From Amia ocellicauda (taxonomy: Eukaryota > Chordata > Actinopteri > Amiiformes > Amiidae), in NCBI RefSeq assembly GCF_036373705.1, contig NC_089863.1, forward strand, positions 9,839,357 to 9,903,356: a stretch of DNA of 64,000 bases, in the 5' to 3' direction. This document shows, in pieces, positions 31,725-43,606 of the stretch. The translations under genes were made by a program, and so were the position numbers. Below the pieces are notes generated by a model that saw only the letters and a program-made list of their open reading frames with translations, did not search any database and was not told the DNA's origin. Each line of letters opens with the position of its first letter. Position 1 is the first letter of the stretch.

Positions 31725-33035
31725 AGTGGCTCTCAACTGTATTCACCCCCCTTGGACTTATCCACATATCATTGTGTTACAACATGAAATCAGAATGGAT
31801 TTAATCGGGAGTTTTTGTCCATAATGTCAAAGTGAAAAATATAACCTGCAAATTGTTCTAAATTAATTACAAATACAAAACAGTAAATAATTGAATGCAT
31901 CAGTAATCACCTCCTTCAATCAATATTTGGTAGAGGCACTTTTGGCAGCAATGACAGCCATGAGTCTATGTGAATAAGTCTTTGCACATCTGGACACAGA
32001 CATTTTTGCCCATTTCTTTGCAAAATTGCTCAAGCTCCATCAAGTTGGATGGGGACCTTTGGTGAACAGCAATTTTCAACTCTCTCCACATATTCTCAAT
32101 TGGATTGAGGTCCGAGCTTTGACTGGGCCACTCCAGGACATTGACCTTTTTGTTTTTATGCCACTCCAGTGTGGCTTTGGCTGTATGTTTGGGGTCATTG
32201 TCCTGCTGGAGGACAAATCTTCCCAGGTCTCTTGCAGACTTCAGCAGGTTTTCTTCAAGGATTTCTTTATACTTTGCTGCATCCATTTTGCCCTCTATCT
32301 TTACAAGGTTTCCAGGCCCTGACGCAGAGAAGCATCCCCATAGCATGATGTTGCCACCACCATGCTTCACGGTAGGGATGGTGTTTTCAGGATGATTTGC
32401 GGTGTTAAGCTTGCGCCAAATGTAGCGCTTAGCATTGAGGCCAAAAAGCTCTATTTTGGTCTCATCGGACCATAGAATCTTCCTCCACTTGGTCTCAGAG
32501 TCACTCACATGCCTTCTGGCAAACTCTAGCAGAGATTTGATGTGAGTTTTTTTTTTTTTTTAACAAAAGGCCACTTTTGTGAAGACCCAGGCTATTGTTT
32601 GCAGTTTGCAGTATGTCTCCCAGCTCAGCCGTGGAAGACTGTAACTCCTCTTGGTGGCCTCCCTGACTAGTGCCCTTCCCGCCCGGATACTCCGTTTTTG
32701 AGGACGGCCTGATCTAGGCAGATTCACAGTTGTGCCATTGTATTTAACTTGAAATCATGTGACACACCTTAATGGCACAGAGGTGGACTCCATTAAACTA
32801 ATTATGTTACTTCTAAAGACAGTTGGTTTCACCACAGCTCAATCAGGTGTGTCAAAGGGGGTGACTACTTATGCATTCAAGTTTCTGTAATTAATTTAGA
32901 ACAATTTGCAGATTATATTTTTCAGTTTGACATTATGGACATTTTCTGTGTTGATCAGTGGCAAAAACTCCTGATTAAATCCATTCTGATTTCATGTTGT
33001 AACACAATGAAATGTGAAAAAGTCCAACTGTGTAT
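31725..33035 (-). mobile_element. Tc1-like DD34E element remnant, unit 1
   Basis: Long inverted ends of about 120 bp or more, with ATGAAATCAGAATGGATTTA on one side and its complement on the other, enclose a damaged transposase. The C-terminal 180 residues are open (31966-32508). [19 protein letters not shown] and [11 protein letters not shown] give a DD34E spacing. SPDL is changed to SSDL, and the N-terminal part is broken and interrupted by a poly-T tract near 32551-32564. It is a non-functional relative of the Sleeping Beauty/Tc1 group. Confidence 0.8.
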
Positions 33036-34064
33036 ATTTTACTGTTTTTAAATGATGAATTGTAAAATAATGTTATTTGTTTCTCTCCCCATCACATCAG
33101 ACACACCCATTAGCTGTTCAGTCAGGCTGATTTGACTCAGGAAACTGAATCCACAGGTCAGAGAACCTCATTTGTCTGCAGTCAGGCCTCAGTTCTCGTC
33201 TTGTCAAAGGGGACATGTATGTGTCCTCTGCTTTTAGTTGAAGGGGAGAATGTTAAACTGTCCTGTCTCAAAGTGTGCCAATGAGTACGGAGCAATGTTA
33301 TCATCCTAGTTTGTGCAGGACACGTTGTGTAACACGCTGACTGTAGGATATTACAGTCCGTGTAACACACACTGACCTGTAAAGGACATTACAGTGTGAG
33401 AGATACACGGCACATGCTGACCTGTAGAGGCAATAAATAACAAGATAAATAACAAAGTATGTCAAATAGGAAGAGAGCAATCTAGTCTCAAGCTGACTTG
33501 AGTCCTTAGGAGTGTTTTCCAAATGGGGAAAAAAAAAAAAATGTTACAAGATGCCTCCAACTACACAAACATCTGTGAACATGGTCTTGCATTAATGATT
33601 TTAATGTTTAAACTAATAGTAAGAATGATATATCAGTGCACCCACAGTTGTAAAATTAAACCTATAAAATTAGTAAAAAAAAAAAAAAAGATTGTTTTAA
33701 CTCTGATATTCCACTATAAGTGACCCGGGATCCCATCTTTTCATAACGCACTTTTCATCACCAGCGAGTTCATTAACAATTTGCATCCTAAGATTCCAAA
33801 ACAGACTTTTATTAGTAGACTTTTTTAAATCTCTAATTTCACCCACCCCTTAGTTGTAATGTAATTTCTGTCCTCACTCTGCACAGAATCTGACCATTTA
33901 TTAAATGAAGGTTCAGACTGTCTGCAGTCAGTGTGAAGGAAAACACTGCCTTTACATGATCTAATATTCCAGTAATACATACTGGGAGAAATACTTACAT
34001 TACAAATAGTTGCAGTACACCAGGTGAATATTTGTTGTGGGAAGTCACTCAGTGTAAGTTTTTT
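33036..34064. other. Unique part of duplication unit 1
   Basis: AT-rich DNA with A tracts near 33531 and 33675. No gene is recognised. An almost identical stretch is present in unit 2 (37468-38496). Confidence 0.4.
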
Positions 34065-34691
34065 GTGATTCATCAGACCAGGCCACCTTCTTCCATTGCT
34101 CCGTGGTCCAGTTCTGATCCTCACGTGCCCATTGTAGGCACTTTCGGCAGTGGACAGGGGTCAGCATGGGCACCCTGACTGGTCTGCGGCTACGCAGCCC
34201 CATACGCAACAAACTGCGATGCACTGTGTGTTCTGACACCTTTCTATCAGAACCAGCATTCACTTTTTCAGCAATTTGAGCCACAGTAGCTCGTCTGTTG
34301 GATCGGACCACACGGGCCAGCCTTCGCTCCCCACGTGCATCAATGAGCCTTGGCCTCCCATGACCCTGTCGCCGGTTCACCGCTTTTCCTTCCTTGGACC
34401 ACTTTTGATAAGTACTGACCACTGCAGACCGGGAACACCCCACAAGAGCTGCAGTTTTGGAGATGCTCTGACCCAGTCGTCTAGCCATCATTTGGCCCTT
34501 GTCAAAGTCGCTCAGATCCTTACACTTGCCCATTTGTCCTGCTTCTAACACATCAACTTTGAGGACAAAATGTTCACTTGCTGCCTAATATATCCCACCC
34601 ACTGACAGGTGCCATGATAACGAGATTATCAGTGTTATTCACTTCACCTGTCAGTGGTCATAATGTTATGGCTGATCGGTGTATATATATA

Positions 34692-35909
34692 CACTCACCT
34701 AAAGGATTATTAGGAACACCATACTAATACTGTGTTTGACCCCCTTTCGCCTTCAGAACTGCCTTCATTCTACGTGGCATTGATTCAACAAGGTGCTGAA
34801 AGCATTCTTTAGAAATGTTGGCCCATATTGATAGGATAGCATCTTGCAGTTGATGGAGATTTGTGGGATGCACATCCAGGGCACGAAGCTCCCGTTCCAC
34901 CACATCCCAAAGATGCTCTATTGGGTTGAGATCTGGTGACTGTGGGGGTCAGTTTAGTACAGTGAACTCATTGTCATGTTCAAGAAACCAATTTGAAATG
35001 ATTCGACCTTTGTGACATGGTGCATTATCCTGCTGGAAGTAGACATCAGAGGATGGGTACATGGTGGTCATAAAGGGATGGACATGGTCAGAAACAATGC
35101 TCAGGTAGGCCGTGGCATTTAAACGATGCCCAATTGGCACTAAGGGGCCTAAAGTGTGCCAAGAAAACATCCTCCACACCATTACACCACCACCACCAGC
35201 CTGCACAGTGGTAACAAGGCATGATGGATCCATGTTCTCATTCTGTTTACGCCAAATTCTGACTCTACCATCTGAATGTCTCAACAGAAATCGAGACTCA
35301 TCAGACCAGGCAACATTTTTCCAGTCTTCAACTGTCCAATTTTGGTGAGCTTGTGCAAATTGTAGCCTCTTTTTCCTATTTGTAGTGGAGATGAGTGGTA
35401 CCCGGTGGGGTCTTCTGCTGTTGTAGCCCATCCGCCTCAAGGTTGTACGTGTTGTGGCTTCACAAATGCTTTGCTGCATACCTCGGTTGTAACGAGTGGT
35501 TATTTCAGTCAAAGTTGCTCTTCTATCAGCTTGAATCAGTCGGCCCATTCTCCTCTGACCTCTAGCATCAACAAGGCATTTTCGCCCACAGGACTGCCGC
35601 ATACTGGATGTTTTTCCCTTTTCACACCATTCTTTGTAAATCCTAGAAATGGTTGTGCGTGAAAATCCCAGTAACTGAGCAGATTGTGAAATACTCAGAC
35701 CGGCCCGTCCGGCACCAACAACCATGCCACGCTCAAAATTGCTTAAATCACCTTTCTTTCCCATTCAGACATTCAGTTTGGAGTTCAGGAGATTGTCTTG
35801 ACCAGGACCACACCCCTAAATGCATTGAAGCAACTGCCATGTGATTGGTTGGTTAGATAATTGCATTAATGAGAAATTGAACAGGTGTTCCTAATAATCC
35901 TTTAGGTGA

Positions 35910-35912
<3 letters not shown>
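34692..35912 (-). mobile_element. Tc1/mariner DD36E element, copy 4
   Basis: This is the duplicate of copy 3 at exactly +4408. It arose by segmental duplication, not by its own insertion. Terminal repeats are intact. Confidence 0.93.
34724..35764 (-). pseudogene. DD36E transposase with one nonsense codon (duplicate)
   Basis: The same 271-codon open part and the same TGA at codon 272 (34949-34951) as the copy at 30316. The open part encodes the same protein in both copies. Confidence 0.9.

Positions 35913-35915
<3 letters not shown>

Positions 35916-35992
<77 letters not shown>
35916..35992. repeat. TA microsatellite, unit 2
   Basis: A longer version of the TA run in unit 1. It is the only sizeable length change between the two tandem units. 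Confidence 0.85.
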
Positions 35993-35998
<6 letters not shown>

Positions 35999-36156
35999 TG
36001 ACTGTTTTAATCTGATTAATTTTTAAATAATGTTATTTCAGTTTTTCTCCCCACATCAGAAACTGACTGTTCAGTCAGTCTGATCTGACTCGGGAAACTA
36101 AATCCGCAGGTCAGAGAAACTTGTTTCTCTGCAGTCAGGCCTCAGGGCTCATGCAC

Positions 36157-37467
36157 AGTGGCTCTCAACTGTATTCACCCCCCTTGGACTTATCCACATA
36201 TCATTGTGTTACAACATGAAATCAGAATGGATTTAATCGGGAGTTTTTGTCCATAATGTCAAAGTGAAAAATATAACCTGCAAATTGTTCTAAATTAATT
36301 ACAAATACAAAACAGTAAATAATTGAATGCATCAGTAATCACCTCCTTCAATCAATATTTGGTAGAGGCACTTTTGGCAGCAATGACAGCCATGAGTCTA
36401 TGTGAATAAGTCTTTGCACATCTGGACACAGACATTTTTGCCCATTTCTTTGCAAAATTGCTCAAGCTCCATCAAGTTGGATGGGGACCTTTGGTGAACA
36501 GCAATTTTCAACTCTCTCCACATATTCTCAATTGGATTGAGGTCCGAGCTTTGACTGGGCCACTCCAGGACATTGACCTTTTTGTTTTTATGCCACTCCA
36601 GTGTGGCTTTGGCTGTATGTTTGGGGTCATTGTCCTGCTGGAGGACAAATCTTCCCAGGTCTCTTGCAGACTTCAGCAGGTTTTCTTCAAGGATTTCTTT
36701 ATACTTTGCTGCATCCATTTTGCCCTCTATCTTTACAAGGTTTCCAGGCCCTGACGCAGAGAAGCATCCCCATAGCATGATGTTGCCACCACCATGCTTC
36801 ACGGTAGGGATGGTGTTTTCAGGATGATTTGCGGTGTTAAGCTTGCGCCAAATGTAGCGCTTAGCATTGAGGCCAAAAAGCTCTATTTTGGTCTCATCGG
36901 ACCATAGAATCTTCCTCCACTTGGTCTCAGAGTCACTCACATGCCTTCTGGCAAACTCTAGCAGAGATTTGATGTGAGTTTTTTTTTTTTTTTAACAAAA
37001 GGCCACTTTTGTGAAGACCCAGGCTATTGTTTGCAGTTTGCAGTATGTCTCCCAGCTCAGCCGTGGAAGACTGTAACTCCTCTTGGTGGCCTCCCTGACT
37101 AGTGCCCTTCCCGCCCGGATACTCCGTTTTTGAGGACGGCCTGATCTAGGCAGATTCACAGTTGTGCCATTGTATTTAACTTGAAATCATGTGACACACC
37201 TTAATGGCACAGAGGTGGACTCCATTAAACTAATTATGTTACTTCTAAAGACAGTTGGTTTCACCACAGCTCAATCAGGTGTGTCAAAGGGGGTGACTAC
37301 TTATGCATTCAAGTTTCTGTAATTAATTTAGAACAATTTGCAGATTATATTTTTCAGTTTGACATTATGGACATTTTCTGTGTTGATCAGTGGCAAAAAC
37401 TCCTGATTAAATCCATTCTGATTTCATGTTGTAACACAATGAAATGTGAAAAAGTCCAACTGTGTAT
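36157..37467 (-). mobile_element. Tc1-like DD34E element remnant, unit 2
   Basis: Duplicate of 31725-33035 at +4432. The open C-terminal part is at 36398-36940 and encodes the same 180 residues with the [11 protein letters not shown] block. Confidence 0.8.
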
Positions 37468-38496
37468 ATTTTACTGTTTTTAAATGATGAATTGTAAAAT
37501 AATGTTATTTGTTTCTCTCCCCATCACATCAGACACACCCATTAGCTGTTCAGTCAGGCTGATTTGACTCAGGAAACTGAATCCACAGGTCAGAGAACCT
37601 CATTTGTCTGCAGTCAGGCCTCAGTTCTCGTCTTGTCAAAGGGGACATGTATGTGTCCTCTGCTTTTAGTTGAAGGGGAGAATGTTAAACTGTCCTGTCT
37701 CAAAGTGTGCCAATGAGTACGGAGCAATGTTATCATCCTAGTTTGTGCAGGACACGTTGTGTAACACGCTGACTGTAGGATATTACAGTCCGTGTAACAC
37801 ACACTGACCTGTAAAGGACATTACAGTGTGAGAGATACACGGCACATGCTGACCTGTAGAGGCAATAAATAACAAGATAAATAACAAAGTATGTCAAATA
37901 GGAAGAGAGCAATCTAGTCTCAAGCTGACTTGAGTCCTTAGGAGTGTTTTCCAAATGGGGAAAAAAAAAAAAATGTTACAAGATGCCTCCAACTACACAA
38001 ACATCTGTGAACATGGTCTTGCATTAATGATTTTAATGTTTAAACTAATAGTAAGAATGATATATCAGTGCACCCACAGTTGTAAAATTAAACCTATAAA
38101 ATTAGTAAAAAAAAAAAAAAAGATTGTTTTAACTCTGATATTCCACTATAAGTGACCCGGGATCCCATCTTTTCATAACGCACTTTTCATCACCAGCGAG
38201 TTCATTAACAATTTGCATCCTAAGATTCCAAAACAGACTTTTATTAGTAGACTTTTTTAAATCTCTAATTTCACCCACCCCTTAGTTGTAATGTAATTTC
38301 TGTCCTCACTCTGCACAGAATCTGACCATTTATTAAATGAAGGTTCAGACTGTCTGCAGTCACTGTGAAGGAAAACACTGCCTTTACATGATCTAATATT
38401 CCAGTAATACATACTGGGAGAAATACTTACATTACAAATAGTTGCAGTACACCAGGTGAATATTTGTTGTGGGAAGTCACTCAGTGTAAGTTTTTT

Positions 38497-40560
38497 GTTG
38501 TTGTACGTGTTTCATTTACTTTAACTAGTCGTGAGAGAGAGAGACGGGGAGGAGGATATGTGTTTAAAATAGGGCTATAGCACAATTATTGACTTGTTAT
38601 ATTTTACAACGTAAAACAGTTTATACATATTATTTTATGAAACTCAAAATTTGAAATACATCTTTTACTTCTTTATTTTATAAAAATAACAAGGCCTCTA
38701 AAAAAATTACAAACTTAGAAACACAAGGCTAATAAAACAACTAAACATTAATGTCCTGCGTTTTGTTTCACTTAAGTTTACATGCTATGATTTTCATTTG
38801 TTATTAGTTTGCTTGGTTTTGTTACTAAAAATAATCTTATTTCTATTTTTGTTTATTTTGTTGATTTTAGCTGATTGCTGCACACTGTGCAATTCCAAGA
38901 ACTTGCATAGTAACAAGGATGTTAGTCTGGTGATCGACAGAGTAGGCAAGTAGTTTTGATATCAACTGATATGATTCTTGCATCTGTAGTTGCCTTGTTG
39001 GATGTAAATTATGATGTATCCTACCAACCCAGTGTTTTTGTTAAACTGTTTTTAATGTTGTTGTCTGCTTGTTTTATTTGACCTATTTATTAATTGTATT
39101 CTATTGTGTGAATTAACTGCACTTTGGGGCATCTTTCTGAATTACACGTAAATTGTCTTCCTTTAACTGAAGGGGACCTGTGTGGGGTGGTTTCAGTATT
39201 TGTTAAATACTCTATTTCCCTTATATACAACATCGAATAAGGGTGGCGAAGTCTACTTATAATATAGGATATTAGATCAGATAACACAGTCTGGTACAGT
39301 TTGATGGAGCCTTGGCCCGGATTACATTTGGTTTTCTAGTCAGTGACTGGGTTTCATTTATGGAGGGTAATTTGTGCCAACATAAAAATAATTAAATGCT
39401 AAATAAATAAATAAATAAATAAATAAATATAGAAATAAATAAATACATAGATGCATAAAAAATGAAATAAATTGAAATATATATTTATTTATATATTTTG
39501 TTATTCATTATTTATTTATTTGTTTATTCATGTAGGCCTATGTATTTCATATTTTATTTATTTATTCAATTTTTATTTACTGAAGTGAATATGTACTTTG
39601 AAAAACCGACTGCAACTGCCATGGGTAACTGTAGGATTTAATAAAAGTCTGTTTGGAAGCACATTAAGTATGTATGTAATTTTTAAGTGAATATGCAAGT
39701 TGGTGATGAATATGGAAATTGGTGATCAATTGTCACTGGTGATTAAATGTACCCTGATGAAATGTCATAGACCCAAGTGACCCATGTTGTCAATAATTAG
39801 CTGATGGCTACATGATCAAGTGACGAGAGGAAATCCATATTTTGCAGTTTCTTAGATTTATAATGTGACATTTTATAAACTGCTTCCTGTTTTACAGATT
39901 TGTAAGTGGATGATCTGACTCATACAGACTGTAAAAGTGAATGAATAAACAAATGAAAGTGGGTTGAAGGTGTCTAGTCATAACAGGAGTGATGGAAGGG
40001 CCCGTCATGTTACACCCTGTCCTGTATAAACAGCACATCACCCCCATTGGCCCAGTTAATGGAGACTGCTGGAAAAACCTGGGCCTGGTTCAGGGTAACA
40101 GTCTGAGGTGTAGAATCAGGTGACAGGGCTGCTCCTAGTGTGTCTAGTATCTGGGTTAAAGGGATGGATATCTCCAGTAGTTAAACCTGGCAGTTTTTCA
40201 CATTCTCTGTGCTTACATGGCCACTAATATTCCACTGGTATTCAGCCATGTCAACACCATATTCCCAATAGGGAACAAAATATTCCAGCTCTGAATTGAA
40301 AATGTCCTGTGCGCCCCCATCGAGCACTTTGCAATTTCTAATTATTTTCAAATTCTCAACAAAATGCAAACAGAGCATTCTGAATTTACATTCCAACATC
40401 TCACATTCTGAACACTTAAGATTCCCAATACTTGTGCATGTAAATGTACTGATTGATACATTGTTACTGGTATAGATATTCTCAGTCATATGACCGCAGG
40501 TTTGTCTGTCCCTGGTGTCAAAAGTCTGACTTTTATAATAACTGGGTGATTTATTCTGAG
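38497..40560. other. AT-rich intergenic spacer with an AAAT microsatellite
   Basis: A run of AAATAAAT-type repeats lies at about 39395-39460, with further AT-rich low-complexity DNA to 39590. No gene is convincing. A 102-codon Cys-containing frame on the minus strand (40181-40489) has no recognisable family. Confidence 0.4.
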
Positions 40561-40619
40561 CTGGAGCTGTGGATCTTCAGTGCAGAATCATTATATCTCT
40601 GAGTCTGTGTCTCTCCTAG

Positions 40620-41158
40620 ATGGTGGCCCACTGATCCTGGATATGAACACAGCCAGCCGCTACCTGAAGATCTCAGAGGACCTGCTGTCAGCAGAGAGAG
40701 TTAAAGACAAGCAGCCCTACCCTGACCATCTAGACAGGTTTGATCACTGGAATCAGGTGCTGAGCTGCCAGAGCTTCTCCTCAGGGACTCACCACTGGGA
40801 GATGGAGGTGGAGGGAGTCTGGAGAGTTGGGATCAGCTATAAGAGCATCAAGAGGAGAGGGAAGGAACGGTCTGTAGTGCTCGGGAATAACAGTGTGTCG
40901 TGGAGTATTTTACAGAATTTGAAAATGGAGCTCTCAGTCAATCACAATGATAACTACACAGTCCTACCGGTCCCTGGGCCCCTCCGCAGGGTGGCCGTGT
41001 CCCTGGATTACAGCGCCGGCTCTGTGTCCTTCTATGAGGCAGGAGACACTCTGACACACCTGCACATCTTCAGCACCACATTCACCCAGCCTGTCTGTCT
41101 GGGGTTTGGAGTGTACAACACTGACCCACACAGCCGTGTAGCTATAGTGAAGAAGTGA
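40620..41158 (+). CDS. PRY/SPRY (B30.2) domain exon of a TRIM-like protein
   Basis: An exon-like segment opens after CTCTCCTAG (AG at 40618-40619) in phase 1 and runs without stops to TGA at 41156-41158. PRY motifs include LILDMNTASRYLKISEDLLS and YPDHLDRFDHW. SPRY motifs include SGTHHWEMEVEG, WRVGISYKSI, VAVSLDYSAGSVSFYEAGDT and THLHIFSTTFTQPV. This is the C-terminal ligand-recognition module of fish TRIM and NLR-associated proteins. No RING, B-box or coiled-coil exon lies in the 2 kb upstream, so it is either an orphan exon or the last exon of a gene with distant 5' parts. The domain itself looks undamaged. Confidence 0.75.
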
Positions 41159-41291
41159 AAACTATCTGGTATAGTGATAGAAATACTTTGATATTTTCTT
41201 GAACAAGAGCATTTTTAGCCCATTGCAACAGACTTAATTTAGAATATACTGATTGTTTTTGAATAATAGTTATATATAAATAAACATATGT

Positions 41292-41372
41292 ACAGTTAGG
41301 TCCATAAATAATTGGACAGCGACACAATTATCATCATTTTGGCTCTGTACACCACCACAATGGATTTGAAAG
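41292..41372 (+). mobile_element. Fragment of a Tc1/mariner-like terminal repeat
   Basis: ACAGTTAGGTCCATAAATAA followed by TTGGACAG and TTTTGGCTCTGTACACCACC resembles the end of a well-known fish DNA transposon family. Only one end is visible, followed directly by LINE sequence. Confidence 0.5.
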
Positions 41373-41377
41373 GAAAC

Positions 41378-42108
41378 AGCAAATGTCATACCAATCTACA
41401 AGAAAGGAGACAAAACTGAGCCAGGACATTTACAGACCAATAAGTCTCACCTGCATCACCTGTAAAATGAAAACCATATTCTTGGAGATGGGTTTAGACG
41501 AGGCAGATCATGTCTTAATAATTTATTGGAAAATTTTGAACGCGCAACTGCAGCTGTAGATCATGTGAAAGCATATGATGTGATATACTTAGATTTTCAA
41601 AAAGCTTTTGATAAGGTTCCACACCAAAGACTGATCCTCAAATTGGAAGCTGTAGGCATTCAGGGCAATGTAAGTAGATGGATTATGAACTGGTTGATGT
41701 AAAGGAAACAGGGTGTCGATTAGAGGAGTCGCTTCTAACTGGAGTGAGGTTGTTAGTGGAGATCCACAGAGACTTTTTCTAAAAGTACAATACAAAAGCA
41801 GATATAATCTCGACAGCACAGGCTATTCAAAGGGACATAGACAATATTCAGTTGTTGGCCGACACCTGGAAGATGAAATCCAATGTGGACAAGTGCAAGG
41901 TATTACATGCAGGTAGTAAAAATGTCCACTATAATTACACTATGGGAGGAACAGAACTAGATGAAGTAACGCATAAGAAAGACCTAGGAGTCTGTGTGGA
42001 CTCATCACTCTTCCCATCTAAACAATGTGGGGAAGAAATAAAAAAGGCAAACAAAATGCTAGAGTATATTGTCAAAAGTGTAGAATTTAAAACAAGGGAT
42101 ATAATGTA
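41378..42108 (+). pseudogene. Non-LTR retrotransposon reverse transcriptase fragment, 5' part
   Basis: Shifting frames encode reverse transcriptase pieces: IPIYKKGDKTE-like near 41408, YLDFQKAFDKVPHQRLILKL near 41588, and LADTWKMKSNVDKCKVLHAG then KKDLGVCVDSS to 42108. This is the layout of CR1/L2/jockey-type LINE ORF2. Frameshifts and a missing catalytic section make it inactive. It continues at 43206 after an inserted hAT element. Confidence 0.75.
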
Positions 42109-42109
42109 A

Positions 42110-43205
42110 AGCAGGGCTGGGCTATACGCTCACTACGCAAGTTGCGTAGGGCCCCGCAAATTACGCAAGGGCCCTGCCTTCCCCTCGTGTCAAAGCGGGT
42201 GTCAATGTTTACTTCGATGAGAAGGATGAAGGATGAAGGACTATCCTTCTGGTCATGAAAAGAGAAAAAAAAACACCATGAGAGTGTTGTGGAAACAGCA
42301 ATTAGGTAAACTTGTGTTCTCTCTTTAGCGTTCATATGCGTGTGCATGAGATGAAACTTGTGCTTTCTAGCAGCAACCTCTGTGGGGACCAGTCCAAACA
42401 ATATATGGGCGTGATGGCACTCCTCATAGGCACACATCTTGGACTGTACGCCTGACATCAGTCACAAGGAGCAAATGTCCATTATTCTGAGAAGCGTGGC
42501 CTTAAAGGGAAAGCCAGAGATCAAGGAGCACTTCCTCGGCTTTATGAATGTTGAGGTTACAACAGGCTTGAATCTGTCCACTGTCATCTTAGATAACCTG
42601 AACAAGCTGAAGATTCCATTTGAAGATTGCAGAGGGAAAACTTATGATAATGGGGCCAACATGAAGGGCAAGCACCAAGGAGTACAAGCCAGACTGCTAA
42701 AGAAAAATCCCAGAGCCGTGTTCATCCCAAGTGGAGCACATACTCTAAACCTTGTCATTTGCAGATGCTGCCAAATCTTCAAAAGATGCAGTTGAGGTTT
42801 TGGGCATGTGCAAAAGCTCTTCACCTTCTTTTCAGCTGGCACACAAAGATGGAGTGTTTTGACGAAACATGTGAACATAACCGCAAAGGGGTCCCTGTCA
42901 ATTCGTCCCGCGACAGTTCGTCCCCGCGACAATTTGTCCCTGCAATAATTGATCCCCGTGACAATTTGCTCCCCCACGTCAATTTGCCCCCTTCATTATA
43001 CATTCTCCACTTGAGCATTTGTAACCATGAGTGCATTCACTTATTGTAGAGCCATAGAACACACATATGTGTATATATAGTAGGCAGGATATATATAAAT
43101 ACACACACACACACAACTATTTTGTATTATTTATTATAATGCATGTTTTTAATTGATACATTAATTTGAGACTATAACCTCAATAATTCAGTTTTATACA
43201 ATTAG
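42110..43205 (+). mobile_element. hAT-type element fragment (ZMYM1-like transposase) nested in the LINE
   Basis: The block begins with CAGGGCTGGGC, a hAT-like terminus, and carries an open segment at 42439-42795 with MDCTPDISHKEQMSIILRSV, IKEHFLGFMNVE, CRGKTYDNGANMKGKHQG and SGAHTLNLV. These belong to the hAT transposase core also found in ZMYM1-like proteins. The frame is lost after LNLV and the rest of the core is absent. A degenerate short tandem repeat follows at 42888-43000. Confidence 0.75.
42888..43000 (+). repeat. Degenerate ~16-bp tandem repeat (GTCCC-GACAATT)
   Basis: Six or seven imperfect units of the form GTCCCCGCGACAATTT occur head to tail, with units between 14 and 18 bp. Confidence 0.6.
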
Positions 43206-43606
43206 TCATGACAGCTGGTAGTGATGGCTGAAGGCTGAAGGCAGTTCAGAGGAGAGCAACCAGACTTATTCCAGGTCTGAAGGGAATGTCCTACTGAGAG
43301 ACTGAGGACCTGAACCTTTTCACCCTGGAACAGAGGAGATTATGTGGGGACTTTATCCAAGTCTTCAAAATCATGAAAGGCATCGACCACATCAAACCAG
43401 AGGAGCTTTTCCAGATCAGCAGGGACACACGCACCCGGGACACAAATGGAAATTGGGATTCAAGGCATTCAAGACAGAAAACAGGAGACACTTCTTCACA
43501 CAGAGAGGCGTCACAATCTGGAACAAACTCCCCAGCGAAGCCGACAACTTGGGAACATTTAAAAATAGACTGGATAGGATCCTTGTATCCCTTAGTTATT
43601 AATAGA
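43206..43606 (+). pseudogene. Non-LTR retrotransposon reverse transcriptase fragment, 3' part
   Basis: RTDLNLFTLEQRR-type sequence (LNLFTLEQRRLCGDFIQVFK), then IMKGIDHIKPEELFQISRDT and IWNKLPSEADNLGTFKNRLD, is the C-terminal end of the same type of LINE ORF2 as 41378-42108. It is in the same orientation and in the expected order. One frameshift separates the two parts. About 25 codons are missing between the two flanks of the hAT insertion. Confidence 0.78.

Larger units (their letters stand above)
29657..34064. repeat. 4.4-kb tandem duplication, unit 1
   Basis: This 4408-bp block is repeated head to tail as unit 2 (34065-38496). It begins inside the second Tc1-like element (GTGATTCATCAGACC) and ends in TAAGTTTTTT. 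It contains the right part of that Tc1, a DD36E element, a TA microsatellite, a DD34E remnant and about 1 kb of unique DNA. The units differ at only a few bases by eye (T/A near 30218 versus 34627, G/C near 33937 versus 38362), plus about 24 bp of TA-repeat length. Confidence 0.93.
34065..38496. repeat. 4.4-kb tandem duplication, unit 2
   Basis: This 4432-bp unit is a direct repeat of 29657-34064. The junction at 34065 joins TAAGTTTTTT to GTGATTCATC, with a 2-bp GT overlap between the two breakpoints. Unit 2 leaves the repeat at about 38497 into TTGTTGTACGTG. The left breakpoint truncates the second Tc1-like element, so only its right part (34065-34682) is present here. Confidence 0.93.

Noticed and set aside
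40181-40489. 102-codon minus-strand frame with several cysteines
   Set aside because: No family, splice context or composition signal supports it. It lies just upstream of a PRY/SPRY exon on the other strand.
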